This document shows, piece after piece, positions 27,223-35,948 of a stretch of 43,897 nt of DNA. The stretch is taken from positions 1 through 43,897 of the forward strand of contig JAJUHJ010000013.1 in assembly GCA_029279965.1 (NCBI GenBank). The letters are read 5' to 3'. Numbering within the stretch: position 1 is the first letter of the stretch; the number at the start of each line of letters is the position of its first letter. Source of the DNA: Phyllobacteriaceae bacterium (GTDB lineage Bacteria > Pseudomonadota > Alphaproteobacteria > Rhizobiales > Rhizobiaceae). Both the position numbers and the translations under genes were made by a program. The notes under the pieces are model-generated. The model was not told the DNA's origin. It saw only the letters and a list, made by a program, of their open reading frames with translations, and did no database searches.

Positions 27223-27726
27223 TCAGGCTGCAACCTTCGGCTTGAAGGCAAGCGCGACGCCGTTCAGACAGTGACGCTTGCCGGTGGGCGGAGGCCCATC
27301 ATCGAAGATATGGCCCAAATGACCGCCACAACGCCGGCAGTGACATTCGGTTCGTGTCATGAAGAAGGTGTTGTCTTCCTTCGTGCCGATGGCATCGGGC
27401 AGGGATTCCCAGAAACTCGGCCAGCCAGTGCCTGAATCGTATTTCGTTTCCGACGAATAGAGCGGCAGGTCACAGCCCGCGCAATGGAAGATGCCAGCGC
27501 GCTTTTCTTCATTAAGAGGGCTTGTGAACGCGCGTTCTGTGTCTTCTTCCCGAAGAACGGCATATTGCTCCGGCGATAGGATCGCGCGCCACTCCTCCGC
27601 AGTCTTGGTAATCTCGAACTCTTCCGCTGAGGCTTGCCCGCTTCCGCCTGTCCGCAGGAAGAACGTGCCGCCGGTCAGCGCTGCCATGACGCCCGCCCCG
27701 CCATAAAGGAAATTGCGCCGTCTCAT
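27223..27726 (-). CDS. msrB: Exported peptide-methionine (R)-S-oxide reductase
   Basis: 167 residues. MsrB reduces methionine-R-sulfoxide in proteins. The catalytic Cys153 lies in RHCLNG, and structural zinc cysteines 82/85 (CAGC) and 130/133 (CRRC) are present. The N-terminus begins MRRRNFLYGG followed by a weakly hydrophobic Gly/Ala segment, matching the twin-arginine (Tat) pattern RRxFL, so this copy is likely exported, unlike cytosolic MsrB. The ATG at 27726 is preferred over ATG 27732 because AGGAGG abuts the latter but is 6 nt from the former. Probably monocistronic. Confidence 0.92.
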   Translation of the reverse strand: MRRRNFLYGGAGVMAALTGGTFFLRTGGSGQASAEEFEITKTAEEWRAILSPEQYAVLREEDTERAFTSPLNEEKRAGIFHCAGCDLPLYSSETKYDSGTGWPSFWESLPDAIGTKEDNTFFMTRTECHCRRCGGHLGHIFDDGPPPTGKRHCLNGVALAFKPKVAA

Positions 27727-27875
27727 CACCATCCTCCTAGCCGTCCACGCAACGATAGAAAGAGGGCGGCTTCACTGCAAATCAATGCGGCGTGAAGGAA
27801 TTTGACTGCCGGCATTTGCGGGTCGATGCGAATGCGATATGACACGTGCGATCGATCAAGCCGGGAATGCTCGCC

Positions 27876-28769
27876 ATGATGGAAATTGCCGAAACCGCGG
27901 AAGCACAGGCGCGGCTCCTGTCCGCGGCGCTGCCTTACATGCAGCGCTATGAGAACAAGACGGTGGTCATCAAATATGGTGGCCATGCAATGGGCGACAA
28001 CACGCTCGGCCGTGCATTTGCCCGCGACGTGGCGCTTCTAAAACAGTCCGGCGTCAATCCCATCGTCGTGCATGGCGGTGGGCCGCAGATCGGCTCGATG
28101 CTGAAAAAGATGGGGATCGAATCGAAATTCGAAAGCGGCTTGCGCGTAACCGACGAAAAAACGGTCGAGATCGTGGAGATGGTGCTTGCGGGCTCCATCA
28201 ACAAGGAGATCGTCGCGCTCATCAATGCGGAAGGTGAATGGGCCATCGGCCTGTGCGGCAAGGACGGCAACATGGTCTTTGCCGAAAAGGCGCGCAAAAC
28301 GGTGATGGATCCCGATTCCAATATTGAGCGGGTGCTGGACCTCGGCTTTGTGGGCGAGCCGGTGGAGGTTGATCGCACCCTGCTCGATCTGCTTGCGCGC
28401 TCGGAAATGATTCCCGTGATCGCACCTGTCGCGCCGGGCCGTGATGGTCATACCTACAACATCAATGCCGACACGTTCGCCGGCGCCATCGCCGGGGCGG
28501 TGAAGGCCAGCCGGCTTCTCTTCCTCACCGACGTATCGGGGGTGCTGGACGACAAGGGCAAGCTGATCGATGAGTTGACGGTTTCCGAGGCGCGCGCCCT
28601 CATCAGGGATGGCACCGTTTCCGGCGGCATGATTCCCAAGGTCGAAACCTGTATTGAAGCCATTGAACGCGGTGTGGAGGGTGTCGTCATCCTCAACGGC
28701 AAGACGGCTCATGCGGTGCTTCTGGAGCTGTTCACCGAACATGGCGCAGGAACGCTGATCGTCCCTTAG
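27876..28769 (+). CDS. argB: Acetylglutamate kinase
   Basis: 297 residues. ArgB phosphorylates N-acetyl-L-glutamate, the second step of arginine synthesis. Amino-acid-kinase motifs are present: [20 protein letters not shown], the N-acetylglutamate site around GLRVTDEKT, and the nucleotide-binding [14 protein letters not shown] with GMIPKVETC. The long N-terminal helix before the kinase core ([16 protein letters not shown]) suggests the arginine-inhibited hexameric type. Start choice: ATG 27876 has GGGA 9 nt upstream; ATGs at 27867 and 27879 and a GTG at 27846 are alternatives. A two-hairpin repeat follows the stop. Confidence 0.95.
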   Translation: MMEIAETAEAQARLLSAALPYMQRYENKTVVIKYGGHAMGDNTLGRAFARDVALLKQSGVNPIVVHGGGPQIGSMLKKMGIESKFESGLRVTDEKTVEIVEMVLAGSINKEIVALINAEGEWAIGLCGKDGNMVFAEKARKTVMDPDSNIERVLDLGFVGEPVEVDRTLLDLLARSEMIPVIAPVAPGRDGHTYNINADTFAGAIAGAVKASRLLFLTDVSGVLDDKGKLIDELTVSEARALIRDGTVSGGMIPKVETCIEAIERGVEGVVILNGKTAHAVLLELFTEHGAGTLIVP

Positions 28770-28770
28770 C

Positions 28771-28872
28771 GCGCCGTGCATCCATTTGGACGCACAAAGG
28801 ACGCTCTATCCAATTGAATCCACGCACCATGCTTTTTGAAAATCGAACCGGATTTTCGGGCCGATGCTGTAG
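28771..28872 (+). repeat. Two-hairpin intergenic repeat (copy C)
   Basis: A 102-nt element filling the gap between the convergent argB and EamA genes. Hairpin 1: GTGCATCC/GGACGCAC (28776-28795, one mismatched pair). A linker ACAAAGGACGCTCTATCC leads to hairpin 2, GAAAATC/GATTTTC (28838-28857), framed by CCATGC...CCGATG. It matches 42364-42464 in order and flanking words (GCGCCGTGC start, GTAG end). Confidence 0.8.
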
Positions 28873-28874
28873 AC

Positions 28875-29777
28875 CTATAGAAGCACCAGCGCGAGAATGC
28901 CGGTGATAATGAGGAGGCAGCCGGCGACTTCCGTGGGATTGATCCGTTCGCGAAAGACGTAAATGGATGAGGCGAAGGTGAAGATCATCTCGATCTGCGC
29001 CAGCGCCTTCACCACGGCAGCCTGCTGAAGGGTCATGGCGACAAACCATCCGAAGGATGCCGTTGCGCCGACAAAGCCGACAAAGAGTGAGGGCTTCCAC
29101 GCGCGCGCTATCAACGCAAATTCGTTCCGGTCCTTCCAGAGCATCCAGCCGATCATGATCATGGTCTGGAAGAGGATGGCGACAAACAGCGTCATCGCTG
29201 CCTGCATCATGAAATTCGGGCCGCCAAGCGAAAGGGAGGCAGCCCGATAGGATACGGCACCGATACCGAACAAAGTTCCGGAAGCAAGGCCGATCAGCGC
29301 AGTTCGGCTAACGAGAGAGGCGAAGAGATTGCGCCAGCTCATGGGGACATGCGCCACCGATATCGCCATCACGCCTATCACGGTAATGGCGATGGCAGCC
29401 ACCGTTCCGGGACTTGCCCACTCGCCAAGGAAGATGAGCCCGAAGATGGCCGCCTGCGCCGGCTCCGTGCGCGAATAAGCCGTCCCCACGGCAAAGTTTC
29501 GGAAGGAGAACAGATAGATGAGAAGGAACTGAGCCCCGATCTGTCCAAGTCCGCCAAGGAGTACCCAGCCGATGAAGGCGGCATTTGGCTGCGGGAAGGG
29601 AAATTCCGCCAGAAAATGCAGCGCCAGCAGGAACAGTGCCGCGAAGGGAAGGCCGAATCCGAAGCGCACGAAGGTCGCTCCGGTGGTTCCCATGACGCCC
29701 TTCAGATGCTTTTGCCCCACCGAGCGCAGGTTCTGCAGAAAAGCGGCAGCGATGGTGATCGGGATCCATAGTTCCAT
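28875..29777 (-). CDS. EamA-family transporter
   Basis: 300 residues with about ten hydrophobic helices in two EamA repeats. Recognisable are FLQNLRSVGQKHL and ATFVRFGFGLPFAALFLLAL at the start, TEPAQAAIFGLIFLGEWAS at the end of repeat one, and ALAQIEMIFTFASSIYVFRERI with a closing hydrophobic helix. Presumed small-molecule exporter of the inner membrane; substrate unknown. It is more distant from the EamA gene at 8103 than recent duplicates would be. It converges with argB across the repeat element. No strong ribosome-binding site is visible at the ATG. Confidence 0.87.
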   Translation of the reverse strand: MELWIPITIAAAFLQNLRSVGQKHLKGVMGTTGATFVRFGFGLPFAALFLLALHFLAEFPFPQPNAAFIGWVLLGGLGQIGAQFLLIYLFSFRNFAVGTAYSRTEPAQAAIFGLIFLGEWASPGTVAAIAITVIGVMAISVAHVPMSWRNLFASLVSRTALIGLASGTLFGIGAVSYRAASLSLGGPNFMMQAAMTLFVAILFQTMIMIGWMLWKDRNEFALIARAWKPSLFVGFVGATASFGWFVAMTLQQAAVVKALAQIEMIFTFASSIYVFRERINPTEVAGCLLIITGILALVLL

Positions 29778-29906
29778 GAAAGACCGGGGGAAGGCAGCCA
29801 GATGACAGGAGACCCTTAGCGCCGGCTGACACGCTGCACAAGATCAGACGCGGGCTGCTGCCAGCAAACGTTTGAAAAGTTGCGCAGAAACCTGCCATAT
29901 AGAGCA

Positions 29907-30608
29907 ATGACAGTTCTTCCCGATCCAGCGCGCTTCGCCCATATCACCGATTGGGTGTTCGATCTCGACAACACGCTTTATCCGCGTCACAGTAATCTGT
30001 TCTCCCAGATCGACGTCCGTATGACGGCCTATGTATCGGAGCTTCTGCATCTGCCGCGGGAGGAAGCGCGAAAGCTACAGAAAGAGCTATATCGCAGCCA
30101 CGGTACCACGTTGCGCGGACTCATGGATCGCTACGATGTCGACCCCGACGACTTCCTGGAGAAGGTCCATGATATCGATTACTCCTGGATCGAGCCGGAT
30201 GCGGCATTGGGTGAAGCGATCCGCAATCTTGAAGGGAGGAAATTCATCTTCACCAACGGCGATCGCGGACATGCGGAGCGAGCAGCGCGCCAACTCGGCA
30301 TTCTCGACCATTTCGAGGATATTTTCGACATTGTCGCTGCCGGCCTGCAGCCAAAACCCTCCAAGGAGAGCTACGACCTTTTCGTTGCGCTGCATGCGAT
30401 CGCCGGCCCCAATGCAGTCATGTTCGAGGATCTGGCGCGAAATCTTCGTATTCCGAAGCAGATCGGCATGACGACGGTGCTCATCGTGCCGAAAAATTTC
30501 GAACCCACCTTTTCGGAGATCTGGGAGCAGGACCCGGGGCAGGAAGACGAGGTCGATTACGTCACCGACGATCTCACCGCATTTTTGAAGGCTGTCCAGG
30601 TATCCTAG
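29907..30608 (+). CDS. HAD-superfamily pyrimidine 5'-nucleotidase
   Basis: 233 residues. HAD motif I is DLDNTLYPRHS, motif II FTNGDRGHAERA, motif III lysine in LQPKPSKESYD, and motif IV FEDLARNL. DLDNTLYP with a cap of about 90 residues and this motif IV fit the SDT1-like pyrimidine 5'-nucleotidase group, which removes phosphate from UMP/CMP and may clear non-canonical nucleotides. The ATG at 29907 is chosen over an upstream TTG because it directly precedes the conserved region. Its last 35 nt overlap the 3' end of a convergent small gene. Confidence 0.87.
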   Translation: MTVLPDPARFAHITDWVFDLDNTLYPRHSNLFSQIDVRMTAYVSELLHLPREEARKLQKELYRSHGTTLRGLMDRYDVDPDDFLEKVHDIDYSWIEPDAALGEAIRNLEGRKFIFTNGDRGHAERAARQLGILDHFEDIFDIVAAGLQPKPSKESYDLFVALHAIAGPNAVMFEDLARNLRIPKQIGMTTVLIVPKNFEPTFSEIWEQDPGQEDEVDYVTDDLTAFLKAVQVS

Positions 30609-30855
30609 GACCGCTCCGGCGGGCGCCCTTCGAAGGATAGGCGGCGCGCTTCAGCGCTTTTTCAGTTTCGCTTTCACGGCCGGGCGGAAGCAGCGATCCA
30701 AGACCGCGATTGGCGCGCGCATCCTTCTCGATCCTCTCTTCCGGAGTTTCCTGCTCCGCGTCCTTTGCTTTCTGTGACTGAGACTTCGTCGCGTGGCCGA
30801 GGTCTCTTGCCTGCTGCTGGTCCACAATGTCGTCGTCGGGAACGCTTCTGGGCAT
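30574..30855 (-). CDS. Small charged hypothetical protein
   Basis: 93 residues, strongly hydrophilic. It starts MPRSVPDDDIVDQQQARDL, has a central KSQSQKAKDAEQETPEERIEKDARA helix-like charged stretch, then a proline/glycine/arginine-rich tail. There are no membrane segments or cysteines. GGAGA lies 7 nt upstream of the ATG at 30855. I recall similar short proteins in rhizobial genomes but no function. Its last 35 nt overlap the 3' end of the nucleotidase gene on the other strand, so the two messages are complementary there. The tail beyond about residue 70 may be less constrained. Confidence 0.65.
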   Translation of the reverse strand: MPRSVPDDDIVDQQQARDLGHATKSQSQKAKDAEQETPEERIEKDARANRGLGSLLPPGRESETEKALKRAAYPSKGARRSGPRIPGQPSKMR

Positions 30856-30919
30856 CGATGGTCTCCTGTTCTTTCAGGAAAACACTTTTGCATCCTCGCT
30901 GTTCCGTGAGGCCGACAAT

Positions 30920-30944
30920 GCCGTGCGTCCAGCAGACGCACGGC
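30920..30944 (-). terminator. Hairpin after the copper-protein gene, related to the dispersed repeat
   Basis: A perfect 10-bp stem GCCGTGCGTC / GACGCACGGC with a 5-nt loop, 20 nt past the gene stop. The T tract on the minus strand is poor (ATTGT). On the minus strand GCGCCGTGC...GGACGCAC (30923-30946) equals hairpin 1 of the repeats at 28771 and 42364, so this may be a half element (copy D). Confidence 0.6.
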
Positions 30945-30964
30945 GCAGTGTCTTCGGCAGGATA

Positions 30965-31927
30965 TTAGTGCTGATGCGCGTCCGCTCCGCGCCCGGTTCT
31001 GGCGGGAAGCACCGGCATGGTGAGGCCGACCGTGCCCGCTTTCTCGAACTCGAGTGACACCGGTACCTCGGCACCTTCAGTGAAGGGCGTTCCCACCTGC
31101 ATGAACATGAGATGCAGCCCGCCGGGCTCCAGCATCACGCTTTCGCCGGCGGGGATCTCCAGCCCGTCTTCCAGCGGACGCATCACCATGATGTCGTCTT
31201 CCATTGTCATCGTGTGGATTTCGACCGTGCCGGCGACCGGCGATGTAACCGACAAAAGCGTATCCACCTCTTCGCCATCGTTGCGGATGGTCATATAGGC
31301 GCCGCCGGTCGCCTGGCCCGGCAACATCGCCCGCGCCCAGGCATCCGAAATAAGTAGATCGCCAGAAGCGGCTTCACTCGCCGCATGATGGCTGTGCCCT
31401 TCCGTCCCCGCATCGGCAAGAATGGTCAGCATTGCCGCCGGGTGCTCAAACGCATGTGGATCGTCCCCGGGCGCCGGAATCTGCGTCCATGCTTCCTCAC
31501 CCGAAGCGCAGGTCTGCGTGGTCTTGAAAAACAGGCGCTGTCCTGCCTCCACGCCGGCCAGTGTGCCGTGCAATGTGAATTCGTCATAATGGTCATCGGC
31601 AAGGCTGCCGCCTTTCCATGTTACGGCAGCGGTGCCCGAGGACACCTCATAGCCGTGGAGATTGTAGCTCCTGCCGTAATCACCTTCTTCAATTTCGATG
31701 GTCCACCCAGCCTTCGGCATCGGCTTTACACCGATGAAACCCTCGGGGATTTCAACGTGAACGGCTTCCGTCGCCGCACCGTCGCAGCCATGGGGAATGC
31801 CGAGCACGGCGTTATATGCGCCGGGCGTGGCTTGATTCTGCTGCAAGGATATATGGGCCATAGCGGCGGTTGCCGACATGCCGACGATGGATGACGCCGC
31901 AAGCGCGGCCAAGGTCATATTGCGCAT
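30965..31927 (-). CDS. YcnI-like (DUF1775) and PCuAC copper chaperone fusion, periplasmic
   Basis: 320 residues. A signal peptide (1-24, ending AMA) leaves His25 as the predicted mature N-terminus (HISLQQ), the expected first ligand of the YcnI monohistidine-brace copper site; Trp75 in AGWTIE fits the second conserved feature. The YcnI domain spans about 25-170. A His-rich linker (HSHH, 178-181) leads to a PCuAC domain (about 188-308) with the motif HTM...M at 238-249 and HLM at 272-274, the Cu(I)-binding pattern HX10MX(21-22)HXM. The tail ends in DAHQH. Such proteins deliver copper to cytochrome oxidase or support copper uptake. The ATG at 31927 directly begins the signal peptide. It probably forms an operon with the upstream CPLC protein. 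Confidence 0.88.
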   Translation of the reverse strand: MRNMTLAALAASSIVGMSATAAMAHISLQQNQATPGAYNAVLGIPHGCDGAATEAVHVEIPEGFIGVKPMPKAGWTIEIEEGDYGRSYNLHGYEVSSGTAAVTWKGGSLADDHYDEFTLHGTLAGVEAGQRLFFKTTQTCASGEEAWTQIPAPGDDPHAFEHPAAMLTILADAGTEGHSHHAASEAASGDLLISDAWARAMLPGQATGGAYMTIRNDGEEVDTLLSVTSPVAGTVEIHTMTMEDDIMVMRPLEDGLEIPAGESVMLEPGGLHLMFMQVGTPFTEGAEVPVSLEFEKAGTVGLTMPVLPARTGRGADAHQH

Positions 31928-32012
31928 GATGAATTCTCTCTCAAATCTACATGGAAGATCGCACGCACCGCACTTCCTGAACACCGGGCCGGTATCGGAG
32001 CGGATGCGTCAC

Positions 32013-32405
32013 TCATGCGAAGGAGGGAGGGGCGCGTATGTAAGGCGCTGCTTCGCCGCCGAGCAAGCATATGCTCGCGTGCCGCCTTGCCCGCGGCTGC
32101 GCCGGCTTTGAGAATGCAAGCGGTAGAGGTTCCTGCGGTACGGCCGCTGGAGTTGCGTGTGCGCTACACAGATGTCCCGCGGGACAGAGCGGGCAGCCTG
32201 GCGTCTGTGATGGAAGCTGACCGCCCGGCGCAACCTTCATGCCGGGGCTGCAAAGGACCAGCAGATCCTGAAAAGGCGCGCTCCGCGCCGCTGCAAATGG
32301 CTGTAACAAGCCGAGGAGAAGAGCGAGTGTGCCGACCAGCGCAAACAGGTGCCGGTCCCGCCGGAGCGTGGCAAACCAGCCTGGCGATGGCTCCACCCGT
32401 TTCAT
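32013..32405 (-). CDS. DUF2946-like exported protein with CPLC motif
   Basis: 130 residues. A basic N-terminus and one hydrophobic segment (about 20-38, LFALVGTLALLLGLLQPF) form a signal peptide or anchor. After it come a lone Cys in LVLCSPG, CPLC followed by AGHLC, then a proline/alanine-rich tail. Short exported proteins with CPxC and an upstream LCS motif are assigned to DUF2946, often next to copper genes. The position 85 nt upstream of the YcnI-PCuAC gene on the same strand supports a copper role. The divergent tail and weak ribosome-binding site lower confidence in the family call. Confidence 0.6.
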   Translation of the reverse strand: MKRVEPSPGWFATLRRDRHLFALVGTLALLLGLLQPFAAARSAPFQDLLVLCSPGMKVAPGGQLPSQTPGCPLCPAGHLCSAHATPAAVPQEPLPLAFSKPAQPRARRHASICLLGGEAAPYIRAPPSFA

Positions 32406-32469
32406 GCCCGATCAGTAGCCGAGCTGACGGAGTGGCGCCAGAGTTATTCGCCGCGACAACCGGGCGCAG

Positions 32470-33312
32470 CTACAATTCGTAAAACTCGGCGATGCAGGAC
32501 CACGCTTCATCGGCCGTCTCCACAAAGGTGATGAGTTCCTCGTCTCCCGGCGAGATGGTGCCCTGCTCGGCAAGAAAGGCGAGATTGATGGCCTTGTTCC
32601 AAAAGGCTTTGCCGAAGAGGACCACCGGAACCCGTTCCATGCGGCCGGTCTGGATGAGGGTGAGCGTTTCGAAAAGCTCGTCCATCGTGCCGAAGCCGCC
32701 GGGAAAGACCGCGACAGCCTTCGCCCGCATCATGAAATGCATCTTGCGGATGGCGAAATAGTGGAAATTGAAGCAAAGCTCCGGGGTTACGTAAAGGTTC
32801 GGCGCCTGCTCGTGCGGTAGCACGATGTTGAGGCCGATGTTGGGAGCGCCGCAATCGGCCGCTCCGCGATTCCCCGCTTCCATCACGCCGGGACCGCCGC
32901 CGGTCACGACGACATATTCGCGATAACCGGATTTGGCCGACTGTTCCGAGCAGAGCGTTGCGAACCGCCGCGCTTCATCATAGTAGCGGCTGTTCTCTTC
33001 CAGGTTTTTCTTTTGCACCTCGTTCTTGGCCGCCCAGGCCCCCGTACCCGGTTCGGGAATGCGCGCGCCGCCGAAGAGGATCACCGTGGAACGGATGCCG
33101 CGTTCGGCCAGCGCCATCTCCGGTTTTAAAAGCTCGAGCTGCAGCCGCACCGGCCTCAGCTCCCGCCGTGTCATGAATGTTTCATCGTCCCAGGCGAGCC
33201 TGTAGGTCTCCGAGCGGGTCTGCGGCGTGTCGGGCACGCTGCGCGCGCGCTTCAGGTCTTCGTCGGAATGCGGTAGCGGCGTCCAGCCCTTGTCGTGCCG
33301 ATTCGGATCCAT
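32470..33312 (-). CDS. LOG-family protein (TIGR00730-like, Rossmann fold)
   Basis: About 280 residues. Family motifs are clear: VILFGGARIPEPG, VTGGGPGVMEAGNRGA, CFNFHYFAIRKMHFMMRAKA and PGGFGTMDELFETLTLIQTGRM, the PGGxGTxxE signature of LOG enzymes (formerly mis-annotated as lysine decarboxylases). LOG proteins release cytokinin base or a purine from nucleoside monophosphates; this longer form with a 90-residue N-terminal extension is common in alphaproteobacteria and its substrate is not proven. The ATG at 33312 is used; an ATG 13 codons upstream is possible. It is divergent from dapD. Confidence 0.87.
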   Translation of the reverse strand: MDPNRHDKGWTPLPHSDEDLKRARSVPDTPQTRSETYRLAWDDETFMTRRELRPVRLQLELLKPEMALAERGIRSTVILFGGARIPEPGTGAWAAKNEVQKKNLEENSRYYDEARRFATLCSEQSAKSGYREYVVVTGGGPGVMEAGNRGAADCGAPNIGLNIVLPHEQAPNLYVTPELCFNFHYFAIRKMHFMMRAKAVAVFPGGFGTMDELFETLTLIQTGRMERVPVVLFGKAFWNKAINLAFLAEQGTISPGDEELITFVETADEAWSCIAEFYEL

Positions 33313-33451
33313 GATGTTCTTAATTCCCGTTTGCCTGCGCTCATCGCGCATCCCGTGATTGACCCCTTTCGGCGCTTCGCATAGGGTCCGCGCCGGTCGT
33401 CAGAGCCTATGGATCTGCCTCTTAACAGCTCGTGTAACGGAGCGTCTATCA

Positions 33452-34306
33452 ATGAAAACGTCGGACATCGCCGCACTGGAACGGGCGGTGGAAAATGCCT
33501 TCGAGGAACGCGATTCCATTACGGTGGAAACGCGCGGTGAGATTCGCGAGGCAGTCGAAACCGCACTCGACCTGCTCGACAGCGGCGCCGCGCGTGTGGC
33601 CGAGCGGCAAGACAATGGCGATTGGCACGTAAACCAGTGGCTGAAAAAGGCGGTGCTCCTATCCTTCAGGCTCAATCCGATGGAAGTCGTCAGGGGCGGC
33701 CCGGGTGATGCCGTGTGGTGGGACAAGGTAGCCTCCAAATTTGATGGCTGGGGCGCCAGCGAGTTTGAGAATGCCGGCTTTCGCGCCGTTCCCAACTGCG
33801 TCGTGCGCCGTTCCGCCTATGTGGCACCGGGTGCGGTACTGATGCCTTCCTTCGTCAATCTCGGCGCCTATGTAGGGCGCGGCACCATGGTGGATACCTG
33901 GGCGACCGTCGGATCTTGCGCGCAGATCGGCGAAAATGTGCATCTTTCCGGTGGTGTCGGCATCGGCGGCGTGCTGGAGCCGATGCAGGCCGGCCCGACC
34001 ATCATCGAGGATCATTGCTTCATCGGCGCGCGCTCGGAAGTGGTGGAAGGTTGTATTGTGCGCGAGGGTTCCGTACTCGGCATGGGTGTCTTCATCGGCA
34101 AGTCGACGAAGATCGTGGACCGCGCCACCGGTGAGGTCTTCTATGGCGAGGTCCCTCCCTATTCCGTGGTGGTTGCGGGAACCATGCCCGGTAAGAACAT
34201 TCCCGGCAAGGATTGGGGGCCAAGTCTTTACTGTGCCGTGATCGTCAAGCGTGTGGACGAAAAGACGCGCGCCAAGACGTCGATCAACGAACTTCTCAGG
34301 GACTGA
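33452..34306 (+). CDS. dapD: 2,3,4,5-tetrahydropyridine-2,6-dicarboxylate N-succinyltransferase
   Basis: 284 residues. DapD succinylates tetrahydrodipicolinate in the lysine/diaminopimelate pathway, supplying cell-wall precursor. A left-handed beta-helix is formed by hexapeptide repeats ([51 protein letters not shown]), followed by [27 protein letters not shown] and [17 protein letters not shown]. The N-terminal helical domain holds [13 protein letters not shown] and [16 protein letters not shown] lies 9 nt before the ATG. It precedes the DUF805 gene by 17 nt and dapE by about 450 nt. Confidence 0.96.
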   Translation: MKTSDIAALERAVENAFEERDSITVETRGEIREAVETALDLLDSGAARVAERQDNGDWHVNQWLKKAVLLSFRLNPMEVVRGGPGDAVWWDKVASKFDGWGASEFENAGFRAVPNCVVRRSAYVAPGAVLMPSFVNLGAYVGRGTMVDTWATVGSCAQIGENVHLSGGVGIGGVLEPMQAGPTIIEDHCFIGARSEVVEGCIVREGSVLGMGVFIGKSTKIVDRATGEVFYGEVPPYSVVVAGTMPGKNIPGKDWGPSLYCAVIVKRVDEKTRAKTSINELLRD

Positions 34307-34323
34307 CACAGGAAAGCGCTGGC

Positions 34324-34701
34324 GTGGAAAGAAAGCAACTTTACTGGCTTTTCTTCGGCTTTTCCGGCCGGGTCAGCCGTGCGCCGTACTTTCTGGCAGG
34401 GTTGCTTCTTTCGGTCTTCCAGGCCTTCCCGCTCTATCAGTTCACGCTGGCGCCCGAAGAAAGCGGCGTTGGCCAGTTCTGGGCCTCCCTGTTCTGGGCG
34501 GTGTTTTTCCTTTCCGTGTGGTCCTATGTGGCGCTTGGGGTAAAGCGGCTGCACGATTTCGGAAAGCCGGGCCTTTTCGCCGTCGCTTTGTTTATACCGA
34601 TGGTCTCCATTCTCACCTTCGTCGTGTTATGCCTTTATCCCGGCGATGCGGAAGCGAACGAATACGGCCGGGACACAAACGCGCCAGGTGAGCGCCCGTG
34701 A
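34324..34701 (+). CDS. DUF805 small membrane protein
   Basis: 125 residues from a GTG start. The core is DUF805-like: YWLFFGFSGRVSRAPYFLAGLLL near the N-terminus, LGVKRLHDFGKPG with the conserved RLHD, and a C-terminal helix followed by GDAEANEYGRD, the usual PGxxGxNxYG-like tail. Four predicted membrane helices. Function unknown. The GTG at 34324 is inferred from family length; AGGAAAG lies about 10 nt upstream. It sits between dapD and dapE on the same strand and is probably co-transcribed with dapD. Confidence 0.85.
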   Translation: MERKQLYWLFFGFSGRVSRAPYFLAGLLLSVFQAFPLYQFTLAPEESGVGQFWASLFWAVFFLSVWSYVALGVKRLHDFGKPGLFAVALFIPMVSILTFVVLCLYPGDAEANEYGRDTNAPGERP

Positions 34702-34760
34702 AAGGATCCTGCGATCCGCCGGGATGACAGGGCGGCTCGGTTGGACTATCCATTTGCCTT

Positions 34761-35948
34761 ATGCGCCTGCCCGTCGACCCTGTTGAGAACCTGTCTGCCC
34801 TCATTCGCTGCCGGTCGGTAACTCCGGCCGAGGGAGGAGCACTCGCCGCGTTGGCGGCCATGCTGGAGCCGCTGGGCGCGCGTGTGGACCGACCCACCTT
34901 CTCCGAGGATGGCCAGGCGGATGTGGAAAACCTCTACGCCCGAATCGGCGGGAAGGGGCCTCATCTGATGTTTGCCGGTCACACGGATGTGGTGCCGCCT
35001 GGCGACGAGGCGGCCTGGACACATCCGCCTTTCGCTGCCGAAATCGCCGATGGCGAGATGTTTGGTCGCGGTGCGGTGGACATGAAGGGCGGCATTGCCT
35101 GCTTCGTCGCCGCCCTTGCTCGCTATTTCAAAAAGAACGGGAGCCCACATGGCTCCGTCTCGTTCCTGATTACGGGTGATGAGGAAGGTCCGGCGGTCAA
35201 TGGGACGGCAAAGCTCCTGCGATGGGCGGCCGACCGCGGTGAAACTTGGGATGCGGCCATCGTCGGCGAGCCGACCAATGTCGATGTTCTGGGCGATATG
35301 ATGAAGATCGGCCGGCGAGGGTCTCTGTCCGGGCGGGTTGCCGTGAACGGCCGGCAAGGGCACGTGGCCTATCCGGATCGGGCGGACAATCCCCTTCCAG
35401 GCCTGCTGGCGCTTGCCGAAAGCCTGCTTCGGCCTCCCTTTGACGAGGGCACGGAAGATTTTCCTCCGACCAATCTGGAGATCACGTCCATTGATGTTGG
35501 AAATTCCGCGACCAATGTCATTCCGGGCCGGGCAACGATGGCCTTTAATATCCGCTTCAACGATGGGTGGAGCGTAGAAGCCTTGCAGGATGAAATCCGC
35601 AGCCGGCTGGAGCGTGCAGCTGCAGAAAACCGATTGCGGCCCGGCCGCACGGGACCGGTCGCCTTCGATCTGGAGTGGCGCGACCGTCCGAGCCCGGTGT
35701 TTCTCACGCGCGATGAGAAGTTGACCCGCACATTGGCCGCGTCGGTGGAGGCGCTGACGGGCAGGAAGCCGGATCCCTCCACGTCGGGAGGCACCTCGGA
35801 TGCGCGTTTCATCAAAGATTATTGCCCCGTGGTGGAGTTCGGGCTGGTCGGCCGGACCATGCATATGGTCGATGAAAGGGTTCCGCTCGAGGAGTTGGAG
35901 ACGCTGACCCGGATTTACCTTCGGTTTCTCGAAGACTGGTTTGCGTGA
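34761..35948 (+). CDS. dapE: Succinyl-diaminopimelate desuccinylase
   Basis: 395 residues. DapE is the M20-family zinc enzyme that removes succinate from N-succinyl-LL-diaminopimelate. Metal-site motifs: FAGHTDVVPPGD, GRGAVDMKGGIACFVAA, ITGDEEGPAVNGT and GEPTNV, and the C-terminal His in VGRTMHMVDE. The central dimerisation domain begins at RRGSLSGRVAVNGRQGHVAYP. The N-terminal PVENLSALIRCRSVTPAEGGAL matches DapE closely. Short (59-nt) gap after the DUF805 gene. Its stop overlaps the next start (TGATG). Confidence 0.96.
   Translation: MRLPVDPVENLSALIRCRSVTPAEGGALAALAAMLEPLGARVDRPTFSEDGQADVENLYARIGGKGPHLMFAGHTDVVPPGDEAAWTHPPFAAEIADGEMFGRGAVDMKGGIACFVAALARYFKKNGSPHGSVSFLITGDEEGPAVNGTAKLLRWAADRGETWDAAIVGEPTNVDVLGDMMKIGRRGSLSGRVAVNGRQGHVAYPDRADNPLPGLLALAESLLRPPFDEGTEDFPPTNLEITSIDVGNSATNVIPGRATMAFNIRFNDGWSVEALQDEIRSRLERAAAENRLRPGRTGPVAFDLEWRDRPSPVFLTRDEKLTRTLAASVEALTGRKPDPSTSGGTSDARFIKDYCPVVEFGLVGRTMHMVDERVPLEELETLTRIYLRFLEDWFA

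Noticed and set aside
34703..34733. GGATCCTGCGATCC hairpin and GGGATGACAG word before dapE, partly repeated near 36737
   Set aside because: Only a short core is shared between the two sites and the flanks differ. It may be a trace of a dispersed repeat but is too short to call.
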